NCBI GenBank assembly: GCA_002812745.2
Contig: NCSJ02000568.1
Span: 1 to 16,356, forward strand
DNA from: Scytalidium lignicola
Lineage: Eukaryota > Ascomycota > Leotiomycetes
Length of the DNA stretch: 16,356 bases
Direction of reading: 5' to 3'
Shown: positions 1 to 9,052 of the stretch, piece by piece
How the letters are laid out: each line of letters starts with the position of its first letter
How positions within the stretch are numbered: the stretch's first letter is position 1
The notes under the pieces: model-generated
The model's input: the letters and a program-made list of their open reading frames with translations, nothing else
Databases searched by the model: none
Told to the model about the DNA's origin: nothing
Program-made: the position numbers and the translations under genes

Positions 1-3000
1 TGATTTAGTAAGGTAGTAGATTATATATACACTTGTGAAATGTCTTATAAGTATAAGCTTGTACTTTTATACTTTATAACAACAATACAAAGAATAATAT
101 ATTAGTTAACATATTAAATAGTAAGTAATTAAGTTAAAATAAGCTTTTTCTCATTATCCTTATAAGCTTATACTACAAAGTATAACTTTTTTAAAAGCTT
201 TTTCAATTCTTTTGTTTTTGATTTTATCTACAAACTTAACATTGAATATATATATATTGTTAAGTACATTTTAAGGGTTTACAGTCTTAAAGATGTTCTT
301 TTTAAGTAATCTTGATATTTCAGCTTAATATAAAGTTGCAAATTAGAGTTTTAATTCCTTATCTTACAAGAAAGTAATAATTTCAAGGTATTTGCAAGGT
401 CTTTTATATCTTCACTTTACAAGTAGTATTAGTAGTAGAGCAACAATTATAATTAACTTGTTAAACTCTTTTTAATACTCTTCATCAGTTGTAATTCTTA
501 GCTTTAGCTTTAATAGTTTAATTCTATCAATTCCTTTTATAAGTATAAGGTATAGTTTTACAACTGTTGACTTGAATAGTATATTCTTATATAGTAATAC
601 TAATACACACATTTCTCTGTTTATACTTACAAGCTTGTATAATCTTTCTTAACTTTTATTCTAACTTGTGTTTCTTGCTCTTTATACAAGAACATCTGAA
701 TTCAATAGTAAGTTGTGAATAATACTTATATCAAGGTTATTGTACATGTTAATTATGTTTTATACTTGTTGTTTTACCTTGATTTTGCTGATTTCCTTTA
801 TAGCCTTCTTGATTACCATAACTCTTTAGCTTATAATTAAGGTTAAAATGTCAAGTTCTGACATACATAAGTAAACATTATAAATTAATAATGTAAAGAC
901 AAGTCTATCAAGTCCTACTGAATTGTTAACAACCTTGAATACTATCTGTAAAGCTATATCTTTGTTAAGATCATAGATTTCAATTATAATTATCTAGTAA
1001 GTATATCATATAAGTATATGATATTGTTCAACATAGCCAATTAAATTATAAGCTTTTATTAAAACTACTTTCAAGGTCATTCCTATAACCATAACACTTT
1101 GCTAAAACTCCTTATTAATGAAGTTCTTTTTTAATGTTAATTATAATCTAGTCTAGAAGTCTTAAGTAAATATCAATCTAACAAGCTTATAAAGCATCTT
1201 AAATATGCTTTGTACTAATATTCTAAAACCATTTACTAACTTAATAACATGTTCCTTTATTAATAATATAGAGTATAAGTTTACTATCAATGTAGAAGAC
1301 ATTAATGATAATGAAGTAATTAAAGTTAATATTATCTTATAAGTTAAATCTAAATCTTCTTAACGATTTACCATAACATTAACAATAAGCATAGAACTTA
1401 ATAAGGTATTCTAATACATCCTTATTAATATTATAGCTTGCACAGTCTAATATGCATTATAATCTGACTATTAATAAATAGTTAAAACATTGGTGTAAAT
1501 GTTATAATTTTACATTAGTCAAGAAACAAAGGTTTTCCTTTAGTAAATCAAAAACAAAAGTATATAAAGATATATCCTAAAGTAGAAAGTTATAACCAAA
1601 TTGTTATATGATTAGAATATTTCCTTATAAGGTAATGAGTAAGTTTGTAAAGTTGTTAAAATATATACTTAATTAGTCTATATCCATTAAGCATAGTAAA
1701 AAGGGTATAGTCGACTTAACTACATAGAATTCAATTTGTCTAATTAGTATATTCACTAATATAAAACCTATTGAAGTTATACTCTTGATTCCAAATTATA
1801 CTGTTACTATGCCTTTGGTTGTAATATTTAATGCTATAGTTTAGTCTACTTGTTATAAAGCTTTGAATTGACTATAACTAATTGTAAAGTGCTTTACAAC
1901 TCTTGTATTAATCAAGATTCTATGAAATTGTCTTAAATTATACTTTACTAAGCTTTTTACACTATACACTTCTGTTGTAATTGTTATAAAGGTTTTTAAA
2001 TCAAGTTCTTAAGGGTAATTCTCAGTTGTTAACACTTTAGTAATTAGTTAGTATAAAAAATTATTATTAACTAATTCTGTAATAATTAGTATAATTAATT
2101 CTACTAAAAAACTTTTACATAAAATAAAGAATGTAATTATAATAAAGAATATAATTTCAAGTTAGTTAAGTTTCTTAAAGTTTGTTTTTACATTATTATA
2201 AGTAAATAAAGTCTTGAAAGTAAAGCTTAATTCATCTTCTTTAGAGTTACTTCCTTCATAATTAACAATGTATTGTTTGAATTGTTTGTTGAAACATTAT
2301 TCAGAACTATAAACGTTAAAGTTAAATTTACTTATATTTCTAGCTTTGAAATATACTTTCTTTGCATCTTACTCTTCTTATAAGTGTTTCCATGATTAGT
2401 ACTCTTCCTTTTTGCATATAAAGCATTTTCCTTATGTCTAGGAGTATAAAGTAATATACTTAAAGCTTTATAAATTGAATTGTTAATTTACTTTACAATT
2501 AATATAATAATGATAGTTTATAAAGTAAGTTTTACTATTATATTCTTATTCCTTTTCCTTTTTATACAACATAATAAATGAATAGAGTTTGTTAATAAGT
2601 TGCTTTAAGTCTCTTAGTAAGTCTGAAATAGTATATTTACATGCTAAAGATCCTTAGTAAATGGTAATTAACTTCTTATAAAGAATATTAATTGTCTTGT
2701 AAGCTAGTTAAAGGCTATATTAAAGTTCTTAGAGCTTACTAATAAGCAATTGTACATTCTCAAGCATTGTTTTCCTAAGGTTTACAATTATAATCAAAGC
2801 TAATGTTATACCTTCTTATTCAGTATGAATTTGATAATAATATATAAGTCTTTTATAAAAGTTGTATAAGTAAATGTATACTTCTTCAAACATGCATTTA
2901 ACAAGGTTATTAATAATAAAATAACCTTTTGCTAACAAGGTTAGCAAAATAAGGAATGCTTTGATATAGAATTCCTTTAACAATTCTACTTGTTTATAAT

Positions 3001-4074
3001 AACTCTTAAAGATTATCAATTTGTATTCAAAGCTGTTAATTACTCTGTTGTACTTCTGGTCTTTTATGTACATCTTGACAATATCAAAAACTTATTTCAT
3101 ATACACAAGCTAAGTTAAAGGTGATAATGATAAGTTAAGCTTATGATAAAAGTTATAATCTTATTATAACCTGTAGAACTGTTAATAGTTATTCTAAAAG
3201 GTTATAAGGGTTAGAAAAGTGCTTAATTCCTAACTTGTATACATTAAGCTAAGAACTTTAAGGTTAACTTAAATATTCATAAGTAAAGCATCTACAAGAA
3301 GTTTAATAACCATAAAAGTAATAAGTCCTTTTTAAAGATTTAGAAGAACATATTAAAGGTCTTCCTCACTTTATAAGTATTATTTCTTCTCTTGTATAAC
3401 ATTCATAAGTGTTTAAGTAATTGTAATATTCTTGTTGTTATACATTACTTGTATACTATTATAACAAAAGCAATTGTGTAATTCTTATACCTCTTTCTGA
3501 GGAATAAGCTTGAAGGTATTAACTATAAAGTCTTTAAAATCCTCTTAGAACAAGTCTTAAAAGTTTACATCACTTCATTTATCAACATAGTATTCATAGA
3601 CCTTAGTAGTTAAGAATTCTTATACATCTCTTATAGTAACATTGCTAAGCTTTATTCCCTATTCCTACTTCTTGATTAATATCCTCCAATTCACCCTTAT
3701 AATGTTCTTTGTTGTTGTTATAATAGTTTCCAGCTTAGTTTCCATTATGTTTCCTGTTATTTCTCCTATTTCTACCATATTTCCTGTTATTACTGAGCTT
3801 TACGTTGCTATTCACTAATATTAGCATAAGGTGCTTAAGTAGCTGAAAAGCAAAGCTGATTACACTTAAGTATAAGGAGTATTTACCTGCAAGTAGTAAA
3901 CTCCATGATCTCAAGGGCTTGGACAGATATCTTCAAGGGTACAATAACTTCTTGGTCTTCTTGATTGTCACAGTTCTATAAGCTCCTAAATTCTCTTGTA
4001 TGCTTGTAGAGGCTTGTAATTCTGTAATAAAAGTGAAAGTAAGATGAAAGATCATGGTTTTGGTGATTTGACAT
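1..4074 (-). pseudogene. RIP-degraded Ty1/copia-like gag-pol (3' end outside window)
   Basis: No long frame survives, but minus-strand frames keep recognisable stretches in copia order. Gag: an ATG at 4074 opens MSNHQNHDLSSYF, and an 85-codon open piece remains at 3073-2816. GAG-pre-integrase: around 1740-1630 reads PFLLCLMDID then YFNNFTNLL, and near 1527-1470 FLTNVKL*HLHQCFNY, a mutated form of the LRHLHRRFGHPS-type motif. Integrase: around 1320-1190 reads YIDSKLILYIINKG then VSKWF*NISTKH. Reverse transcriptase: from about 324 to 1 reads AEISRLLKKNIFKTVNP, later ISQVYI*STTLLN. The stops fall at positions where I would expect Gln, and changes such as His to Tyr, Pro to Leu, Gly to Asn and Arg to Cys fit C-to-T and G-to-A mutation. 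From 1 to 3800 I find only about four CpG dinucleotides. The element is surely inactive. RNase H and the 3' LTR would lie left of the window. Family match is from memory of fungal copia proteins. Confidence 0.85.
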
Positions 4075-4112
4075 GTTGTTTCCAGTCCGAAATAAAAGAT
4101 ATAAAAAAAAGT

Positions 4113-4172
4113 AGTAGTTTTTGAATAGAAATTGATGAAAATGAGAGGTAGAAGAGTAGTTTTCGAATAGAA
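4113..4172. repeat. 18-nt direct repeat in the retroelement leader
   Basis: 4113-4130 and 4155-4172 are identical except for one base (TTTTTGAA versus TTTTCGAA). The spacing is 42 nt. The single difference is a C/T transition at a CpG, as expected from cytosine-targeted mutation. It lies just upstream of the gag start on the minus strand. Confidence 0.8.
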
Positions 4173-4205
4173 TTAGTCAATTGGCTAATTACACAACTCC
4201 ATAAG

Positions 4206-4438
4206 TGGACTGCTTAACGTCCAACCGAACATATTATTTTTAGCAAAAACAAGTTTAGCAACAACAACTATGAAAAGGGACCGCCGAACGTCTTACTAAT
4301 CAAGCTGTAATTATTGAATGGCTGTTTCCCCCTTCGACTAAGGTAAATTGCAACTTTGTAAGGGGACTACCGAATGTCCCACCAAACAAGTCGTAATCTC
4401 CTGAGATTCAGCTTTAAAAGGGGACCACCGAATGTCCC
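4206..4438. repeat. Four diverged repeats, each an 18-nt hairpin
   Basis: Four copies of the same design occur at 4206-4223, 4277-4294, 4363-4380 and 4421-4438: a 5-base arm, an 8-base loop and a 5-base return arm. The arms are TGGAC/GTCCA, GGGAC/GTCTT, GGGAC/GTCCC and GGGAC/GTCCC. Loops are related (TGCTTAAC, CGCCGAAC, TACCGAAT, CACCGAAT). Flanking bases are also shared, most clearly GTAATCTCCT or ATAATCTCCT after the last two copies. Start-to-start distances are 71, 86 and 58 nt. They sit in the putative U3 part of the LTR, where repeated elements often act as enhancers; that role is inference. Confidence 0.75.
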
Positions 4439-4562
4439 ACCAATTAAACGATAATCTCCTAATTTGTATGTACAAACTGATCAGTGTCGGTTCACCTGTA
4501 ACATGAAGTACAGTATGCAATTATACATAATATACTCGTTGTGTTATTCCATGGTTGTTGTA

Positions 4563-4620
4563 CGATTAGGGGTGGGAAGGCGAAGCTGTAGGAGCTTTAC
4601 TCGTTCCCACTACCTAATCG
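4563..4620. repeat. Nested inverted repeat (58 nt) in the putative LTR
   Basis: Arms 4563-4578 and 4604-4620 pair through CGATTAGG and GTGGGAA with a small bulge between the two blocks. Between the arms a second hairpin forms from AAGCT (4583-4587) and AGCTT (4593-4597) around a 5-nt loop. The structure is near the outer end of the element. It could be a folded LTR transcript segment or a cruciform; function is unknown. Confidence 0.75.
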
Positions 4621-4732
4621 GGACTAGCTTACAGTGGCATGTGAATATCATGTGTACGTAACCACTATTCTACTAACAATAACCTTAAAAAACTAGTATT
4701 TAAGTAAGTAAGATGAACTTTTAATATAAACT

Positions 4733-5007
4733 AGAGGATGATGATCGTATCAGAAGGTATTACTGAAAACGTCAAGACGTGGAGGACTGATGTGATTCAG
4801 AGTATACTGAAGGGGCTGCCAATGGAGAAGGTTATGTTCGAGGCGGCTAAACCGAAGGTGATTAATTGGTATGTGAGGGAGTTTGGGATTGATGCGAATC
4901 TGTTTGTGGATCATAGTCAGATTGTGCAGTTGACCTGTCTGAGGACGGGAATTTGGGGGATGGTGGACACATTTGGGAAGATTGCTAGTTATAGAGGGAG
5001 GGAGTAG
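4733..5007 (+). pseudogene. C-terminal fragment of a phosphosulfolactate synthase (ComA)-family gene
   Basis: About 91 codons are open, ending at the TAG at 5005-5007. They read as the C-terminal third of a ComA/YitD-type protein (family length roughly 250-290 aa). Recognisable stretches are MMIVSEGITENVKTWRTDV, GLPMEKVMFEAAKPKVINWY and FGIDANLFVDHSQIVQL, followed by CLRTGIWGMVDTFGKI. ComA enzymes join sulfite to phosphoenolpyruvate in a TIM barrel; the role of the fungal homologues is not known to me. The first in-frame ATG is 4738, but the match starts at AGG at 4733, just after CTAG at 4729-4732, which looks like an intron acceptor. I therefore read this as the last exon, cut off from its 5' part by the retroelement. 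It carries no internal stop and no obvious RIP damage. Family assignment is from memory; the expression state is unknown. Confidence 0.7.
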
Positions 5008-6198
5008 GGAGTGGATCGATAAGGTTGATTGCTGTTTTAGTGAATGATAGCATTGTCTTTGATAGTGATGGCGACAAGGTATATCATCGTGTATTATGTT
5101 AGTTATTCACTAGCTAGGACATATACATATATGCTAATAATAGTCTAGTGACAGGCCACCTCGAAAACAGAATCATCTAGCTAGTGTGACGTCTTACTTT
5201 GTTACTGTTGTTGTTACTAGTTATTTAACATCCAAAAACTAGGGTTTGTGTGTAGCACGTGTCTAGACACTGATTCTGTGAAGGGTTAAAATCCCTATTA
5301 TGGGATACAGTTTTGCTGTATTCTACAGTACTGCGCAGAACATATGGTATACCTCGTATGGTGTTATCCCTATAGTTGTAGTTGATTCCACCGTTTGGTT
5401 AGTTCTATAGTTCTTACAGGTTACTCTAGTACCCCTTTGCTTAGTTGCTTACACTACCATGTACATATATATTCTAGCTTAAACATTTACCCTTCTTTTC
5501 TTATTTATTGAATTCAAATAAGGTTGTACTTGCACTAATATTTTGAGTGTCTTCCCTCGATATAACACCCTTACAGATGCCGGAATAGGACGCTAGGAGT
5601 TAACTCTTAGAAACCATAGGCTGAAAGCCTTAGACTCGTAGGAATAATAGCTGAGAATAGTTTCAAGCTCGATGTCGAAGAGAGGAGTAATACTACCACC
5701 TTTCGAGAAGTGAAAGAAAGGAGCGAAAAAATTGTCGAGGTCCCGAAGATCAATGAGAGGGTAGAGGAGGTAACGAACCCCCCCAGCAGAAGTCTGTGTA
5801 CACTCGCCTAAATTCTGCCCAAAATACCCATTATTTTGCAAGATGCCTTCTGTAGAGTTATTTCTAAACGTNAAAAAAAATTAGTATAGAACTATTTAAA
5901 GTAGTTTAAATTATTAATTCAAAGCATTTCTTAATCTTAATACGAAAATTGAATTATCANTTTGATATTTTATCACTAAATTTTCGATTTTACAAGAGGC
6001 AAAAATTTGGTGGGTTTTCGCGTACATAGACTTATGACAGTGGGTTCGTAAGGGAGTTGAAGAAAGAGAAAGCAAGTCTTGAAGACTTTGGCCACGGCAT
6101 TTAAGATTTAGGAGTCTTGTATTCGCTGCTATCACTCTTCCCTTTTCCCATCAACTGATTTCTCGCTCTTTTGCTAGCCACTTCGGGTGCACTAAGTA
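5008..6198. other. Non-coding stretch, no gene supported
   Basis: The stretch has mixed composition and two ambiguous bases (about 5871 and 5960). A small hairpin, ATACAG-TTTTG-CTGTAT, lies at 5305-5321. An open minus-strand reading of about 82 codons at 5841-5593 begins only with a non-ATG codon, has no recognisable domain and is not called as a gene. The region near 5870-5990 is A+T-rich. It could be decayed repeat DNA. Confidence 0.5.
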
Positions 6199-6966
6199 TC
6201 ATGTTGTGTATAGATAACGAGTAGGAGCGTCGAAGTTTCGATGGATGAAGTTCTCACATCCTCCATCTCCGAGAAATAGTTGACCATTTTGTACCATGTC
6301 TGAAGGTAGCTCGCACAGATCCTCTTTTTGTATAGCAGGAACAGAGGCTGTCCAAGAAGGCGTGAGTTCCGGATCATACTTTGGCCAAGGATTCTCTATA
6401 CTCCTGCGAACAAAAGTCCCATCCCTTCTAGCTCCATGTTGAAGGCGCCAGTTAAAAGCCTTGACTAGCTCCTCAACAATAGAAGCAAGCATAGCGTATC
6501 GAACAGGATCTGGATCACGAGGATCTGGTATTGAAATTAGAGACCATTTTCGGCTCGGCTGACGCCACATATACTCGCATTCAAGGCGGAGCAGGACAAA
6601 TTCTCGCGTCATTAATATCTCATAAAGGCGATAGATAGCACGGAGAGGCGTATCGCGTATAGTCCAGATAGGGATGTATCTTAGATGGAATATATAAGGG
6701 TTATGGCGATAAAAGAGAACTTCGTTATCAGCAATATCCTTAGGGGGAAGTGGCTCTGGAAGTGGATAGTCGTAAGACCAGTTCCATGATGGTATTTGTA
6801 GGTGTATAATAAACAACTTGAATACTTCAAAGTACGGATGACGGTAGCCGTCCCGGAGTCGCTCAGTACTATCCCGAAAACGTAGTGGAGTGTGTAATCG
6901 TCGAATCTTCGACTGAAGCCGTATCCACCAGGTGATCTTGTATTTAGGTTGACGTCGTGGCGGCAT
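6199..6966 (-). CDS. Conserved-looking fungal protein of unknown function (255 aa)
   Basis: Single-exon frame from ATG at 6966 to TGA at 6199. The N-terminus is very basic (MPPRRQPKYKITWWIRLQSK). The protein is rich in Trp, Tyr, Arg and Pro. The most structured part is around residues 85-190, with FHLRYIPIWTIRDTPLRAIY, then a run including LECEYMWRQPSRKWSLI, and DPVRYAMLASIVEELVKAFN, which looks helical. I see no signal peptide, membrane segment, zinc motif or catalytic signature. The style resembles uncharacterised proteins of Pezizomycotina that share a DPVR(Y/H)A.LA-like helix, but I cannot name a family. The gap to the transporter gene on the same strand is 623 bp and no link is evident. 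The length and unbroken frame in repeat-rich surroundings favour a real gene; an old transposon-borne protein is the alternative. Confidence 0.65.
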   Translation of the reverse strand: MPPRRQPKYKITWWIRLQSKIRRLHTPLRFRDSTERLRDGYRHPYFEVFKLFIIHLQIPSWNWSYDYPLPEPLPPKDIADNEVLFYRHNPYIFHLRYIPIWTIRDTPLRAIYRLYEILMTREFVLLRLECEYMWRQPSRKWSLISIPDPRDPDPVRYAMLASIVEELVKAFNWRLQHGARRDGTFVRRSIENPWPKYDPELTPSWTASVPAIQKEDLCELPSDMVQNGQLFLGDGGCENFIHRNFDAPTRYLYTT

Positions 6967-7589
6967 GTTTTGATTGTTGGGTTGTTGTTTGAACTTTGTG
7001 GAATGAGAGAGTTGAGAGAAAATTTTGAGCCAGCGTCACAGCAAAATATACGTGTTCACATGTACCGAGATTTCGCTGATGTCCATTTTAAGTCTAGTAT
7101 GGGAGGATTTCCCCGGAATCTACGCTTTTACGTCACGGCTGTATATCCTTATATCGACGCTTTTGCGATTCTCTACCGCCAGTCACAGGTTTGATGACCG
7201 GGATCGTCAGCTGGGGGAGATGTCACTACCGGCATAGGCCATGGATTCGTGTATGTTAAATTAGATCTAATCCGCATAAAGAACAAGCAAACATGTTAAG
7301 CAATGGAGAGGAGGCGGTAGTTTATATCTCTTGTATCACCACCAAATATGGGACTGCATTTCAGGATGGTATGGAGCGGAAGAAAGTCCAGAAAACTGGC
7401 GTGGGTATATAGAAAGCATTTTCTTAATCCTTATTAAAAATATTTTATTACTTTGTAAACAAGTGTCTGTGAAGCCTGCTTTAGGCGGACCAGTAATATA
7501 TCGTATGCCGATATCAGAAATATGAACTAAGCCATTCACTCATGGGTACTGCGAGCCAAACGAATATGATTCACAAGTTATACCCATCG
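6967..7589. other. Intergenic region between the transporter and the unknown gene
   Basis: It holds the 3' flank of the transporter gene and the 5' flank of the 255-aa gene, both on the minus strand. Two overlapping plus-strand frames starting near 6949 and 7025 are antisense or upstream shadows with no family resemblance. Short open frames on both strands at 7331-7539 also look like chance. Nothing else was recognised. Confidence 0.5.
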
Positions 7590-9052
7590 TTAGCCCATAG
7601 ACCGCTTTGCCGCCCTGGCCCTTCTTCGCACGTAAATAGTAGGGTATATGAAAAAGAATGACGACAATGTCATACACAAGGCTGCGAACAACTGCATGCG
7701 CCACCAATGAATACCACTCGATGACTCTTTAATGAGAGCTCCAGCAATCGGACTTCCTATAAACATACCAATCCCAACGCCAGCCCAAAGTGTGCCAGTG
7801 CGTGTGCCAATAACACCTGGAGATGGAGAGAGCAGAGGAACGATGGCGCCAGGCATAGCGACGATGACACTAGATATCAGTCCCCATAGCACTGCCCAGA
7901 CGACTACTGCAGCTGTGGATTTCAGCCCAAACCAGCCGTAGAGTAGAACGGCACTGACAGCAACTGCCATGCCGCATGTCTCGATAGGACCAATCTTAGT
8001 TGCCACAAGCCCGGAGAGGAGACGCCCGATTATAGAGGTTCCATTGGCTATGGACACCAAATAAAAAGCAAGATCAGTGTTATGAAACCCTTTGATACCC
8101 GTCTCAGCGAACAAGGGAAGATAGATAATAGGCAGGTAGTAAGCCACGGCGCTCAGAACAGCGCCACAAACGATTGACATGAAGGCGAGATCTCTGAACG
8201 CCGACACATCCACAAAACCTCGTATCATGGGGCTCTTTTTAACTGGGTAAGTGAGGATAGGCCACGAAAATATAAATGTTGCTAGGACTATGAATGCGAT
8301 GCTTCTAATGGCCCAGGGAAAGCCCACAGTGGAGACTAGCCGGCGGAAGACAATAGGGTATATGACGCCACCTAGTGAATCCGGTTAGATTATCTCCGAT
8401 ATATGGATTTCGATCGGATTTTTGGCATACCAACACCTGTCGCAGATGAGATGAGCCCGATGAACTTTGCACGACGGAAATCCTGCAGACTCAGTGCAGC
8501 CGCCGCAATACTAGGAATGAACAACAGCCCTCCGCCTAGCCCTACGCAGATTCCCTGCGACAAAAATACCTGCCAGTACTTGGTTGAGATGCTGAGCATC
8601 ATGAGACCGAAAATCTCCAGTATGCTTCCAATAAACAAGAGCGGACGCAGAAACCCATAGTCAAATAACGGCCCTGTGACCAGCCCACTAAACAACAGTA
8701 TAAAAGCGCACATGGTAGAGATCCACGCCAATCGAGAATTGCTCTCGGTGGGAAGGAGGACCTGTTCGTAATAGGTTTGGAAGGCGCCGAATGCGAGAAG
8801 GAGGCCCCTATAATTAAGATTCTGGTTAGAATGCGATATTCAGGGCCAATCTAGCGATAAGTGTCGAAACGCGTGCTATGGTGCTCACCATGTATTCAAG
8901 AAGACGACAAATGCGCTTAGAATCTGGAGCCACTGCTCCAAAGTTAAGGGTGGATGCTCCATACGCGATGGGTTTTGTACTTCCATGTTGTGGTCTTTTT
9001 GGACTTCCATGGCAAAAGGTAGAAGGTTCCTTTGTTGCTCATCAACACTCAT
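7590..9052 (-). CDS. MFS transporter, monocarboxylate-transporter-like (440 aa, 3 exons)
   Basis: Plasma-membrane or vesicle carrier of the major facilitator superfamily, closest in style to fungal MCT/MCH-type proteins; the substrate is unknown. Exons are 9052-8889, 8807-8431 and 8371-7590. Introns of 81 and 59 nt have GT-AG ends and CTAAC branch sites. The joins restore FLNTW-GLLLAFGAFQTYYE and SSATGVG-GVIYPIVFRRL. About 12 hydrophobic segments run from residue 45 to 425. RRAKFIGLISSATGVGG is the family's conserved loop and helix around the middle of the N-terminal half, and a long basic tail (RRRARAAKRS) ends the protein. The usual acidic-Gly-Gly motif before TM1 is replaced by PPLTLEQW. 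ATG 9052 is the first Met after an in-frame TAA. ATGs at 9010 (GCCATGG context) and 8986 are alternatives; they begin an octapeptide that is partly duplicated. Lying on the same strand as the regulator and P450, it may export or import the pathway compound. Confidence 0.88.
8963..9010 (-). repeat. 24-bp imperfect tandem duplication at the transporter N-terminus
   Basis: Read on the minus strand, 9010-8987 and 8986-8963 both begin ATGGAAGT.CAAAA and encode MEVQKDHN followed by MEVQNPSR. Each unit is 24 bp, so the frame is kept and each copy supplies a possible start codon. It lies before the first membrane segment, where length change is likely tolerated. Confidence 0.75.

Larger units (their letters stand above)
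4075..4678 (-). mobile_element. Leader and putative 5' LTR of the copia-like element
   Basis: Upstream of the gag start on the minus strand lies about 600 bp that is clearly less mutated than the coding part and keeps many CpGs. A candidate LTR 5' end, TGTTAG on the minus strand, begins at 4678. The LTR 3' end and primer binding site could not be placed, and no match to the usual initiator-tRNA-Met site was seen. The stretch contains an 18-nt direct repeat (4113-4130 and 4155-4172, one C/T difference), four spaced hairpins and a nested inverted repeat, listed separately. Because the partner LTR is outside the window, the assignment rests only on position and a TG start. Confidence 0.5.

Noticed and set aside
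2816..3073. 85-codon minus-strand open frame as a separate gene
   Set aside because: It lies inside the gag part of the RIP-damaged retroelement and is only an undisrupted piece of it.
4464..4661. Plus-strand frame in the putative LTR
   Set aside because: It overlaps the nested inverted repeat, has no domain, and is best explained as LTR sequence.
5593..5841. 82-codon minus-strand frame as a gene
   Set aside because: No ATG start, no recognised motif and no splice partner upstream; could be a decayed repeat fragment.
5914..6135. 73-codon minus-strand frame
   Set aside because: It contains an ambiguous base, lies in A+T-rich sequence and shows no family resemblance.
6949..7237. Plus-strand frames opposite the start of the 255-aa gene
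   Set aside because: Two frames overlap each other and the 5' flank of the minus-strand gene; no motif in either.
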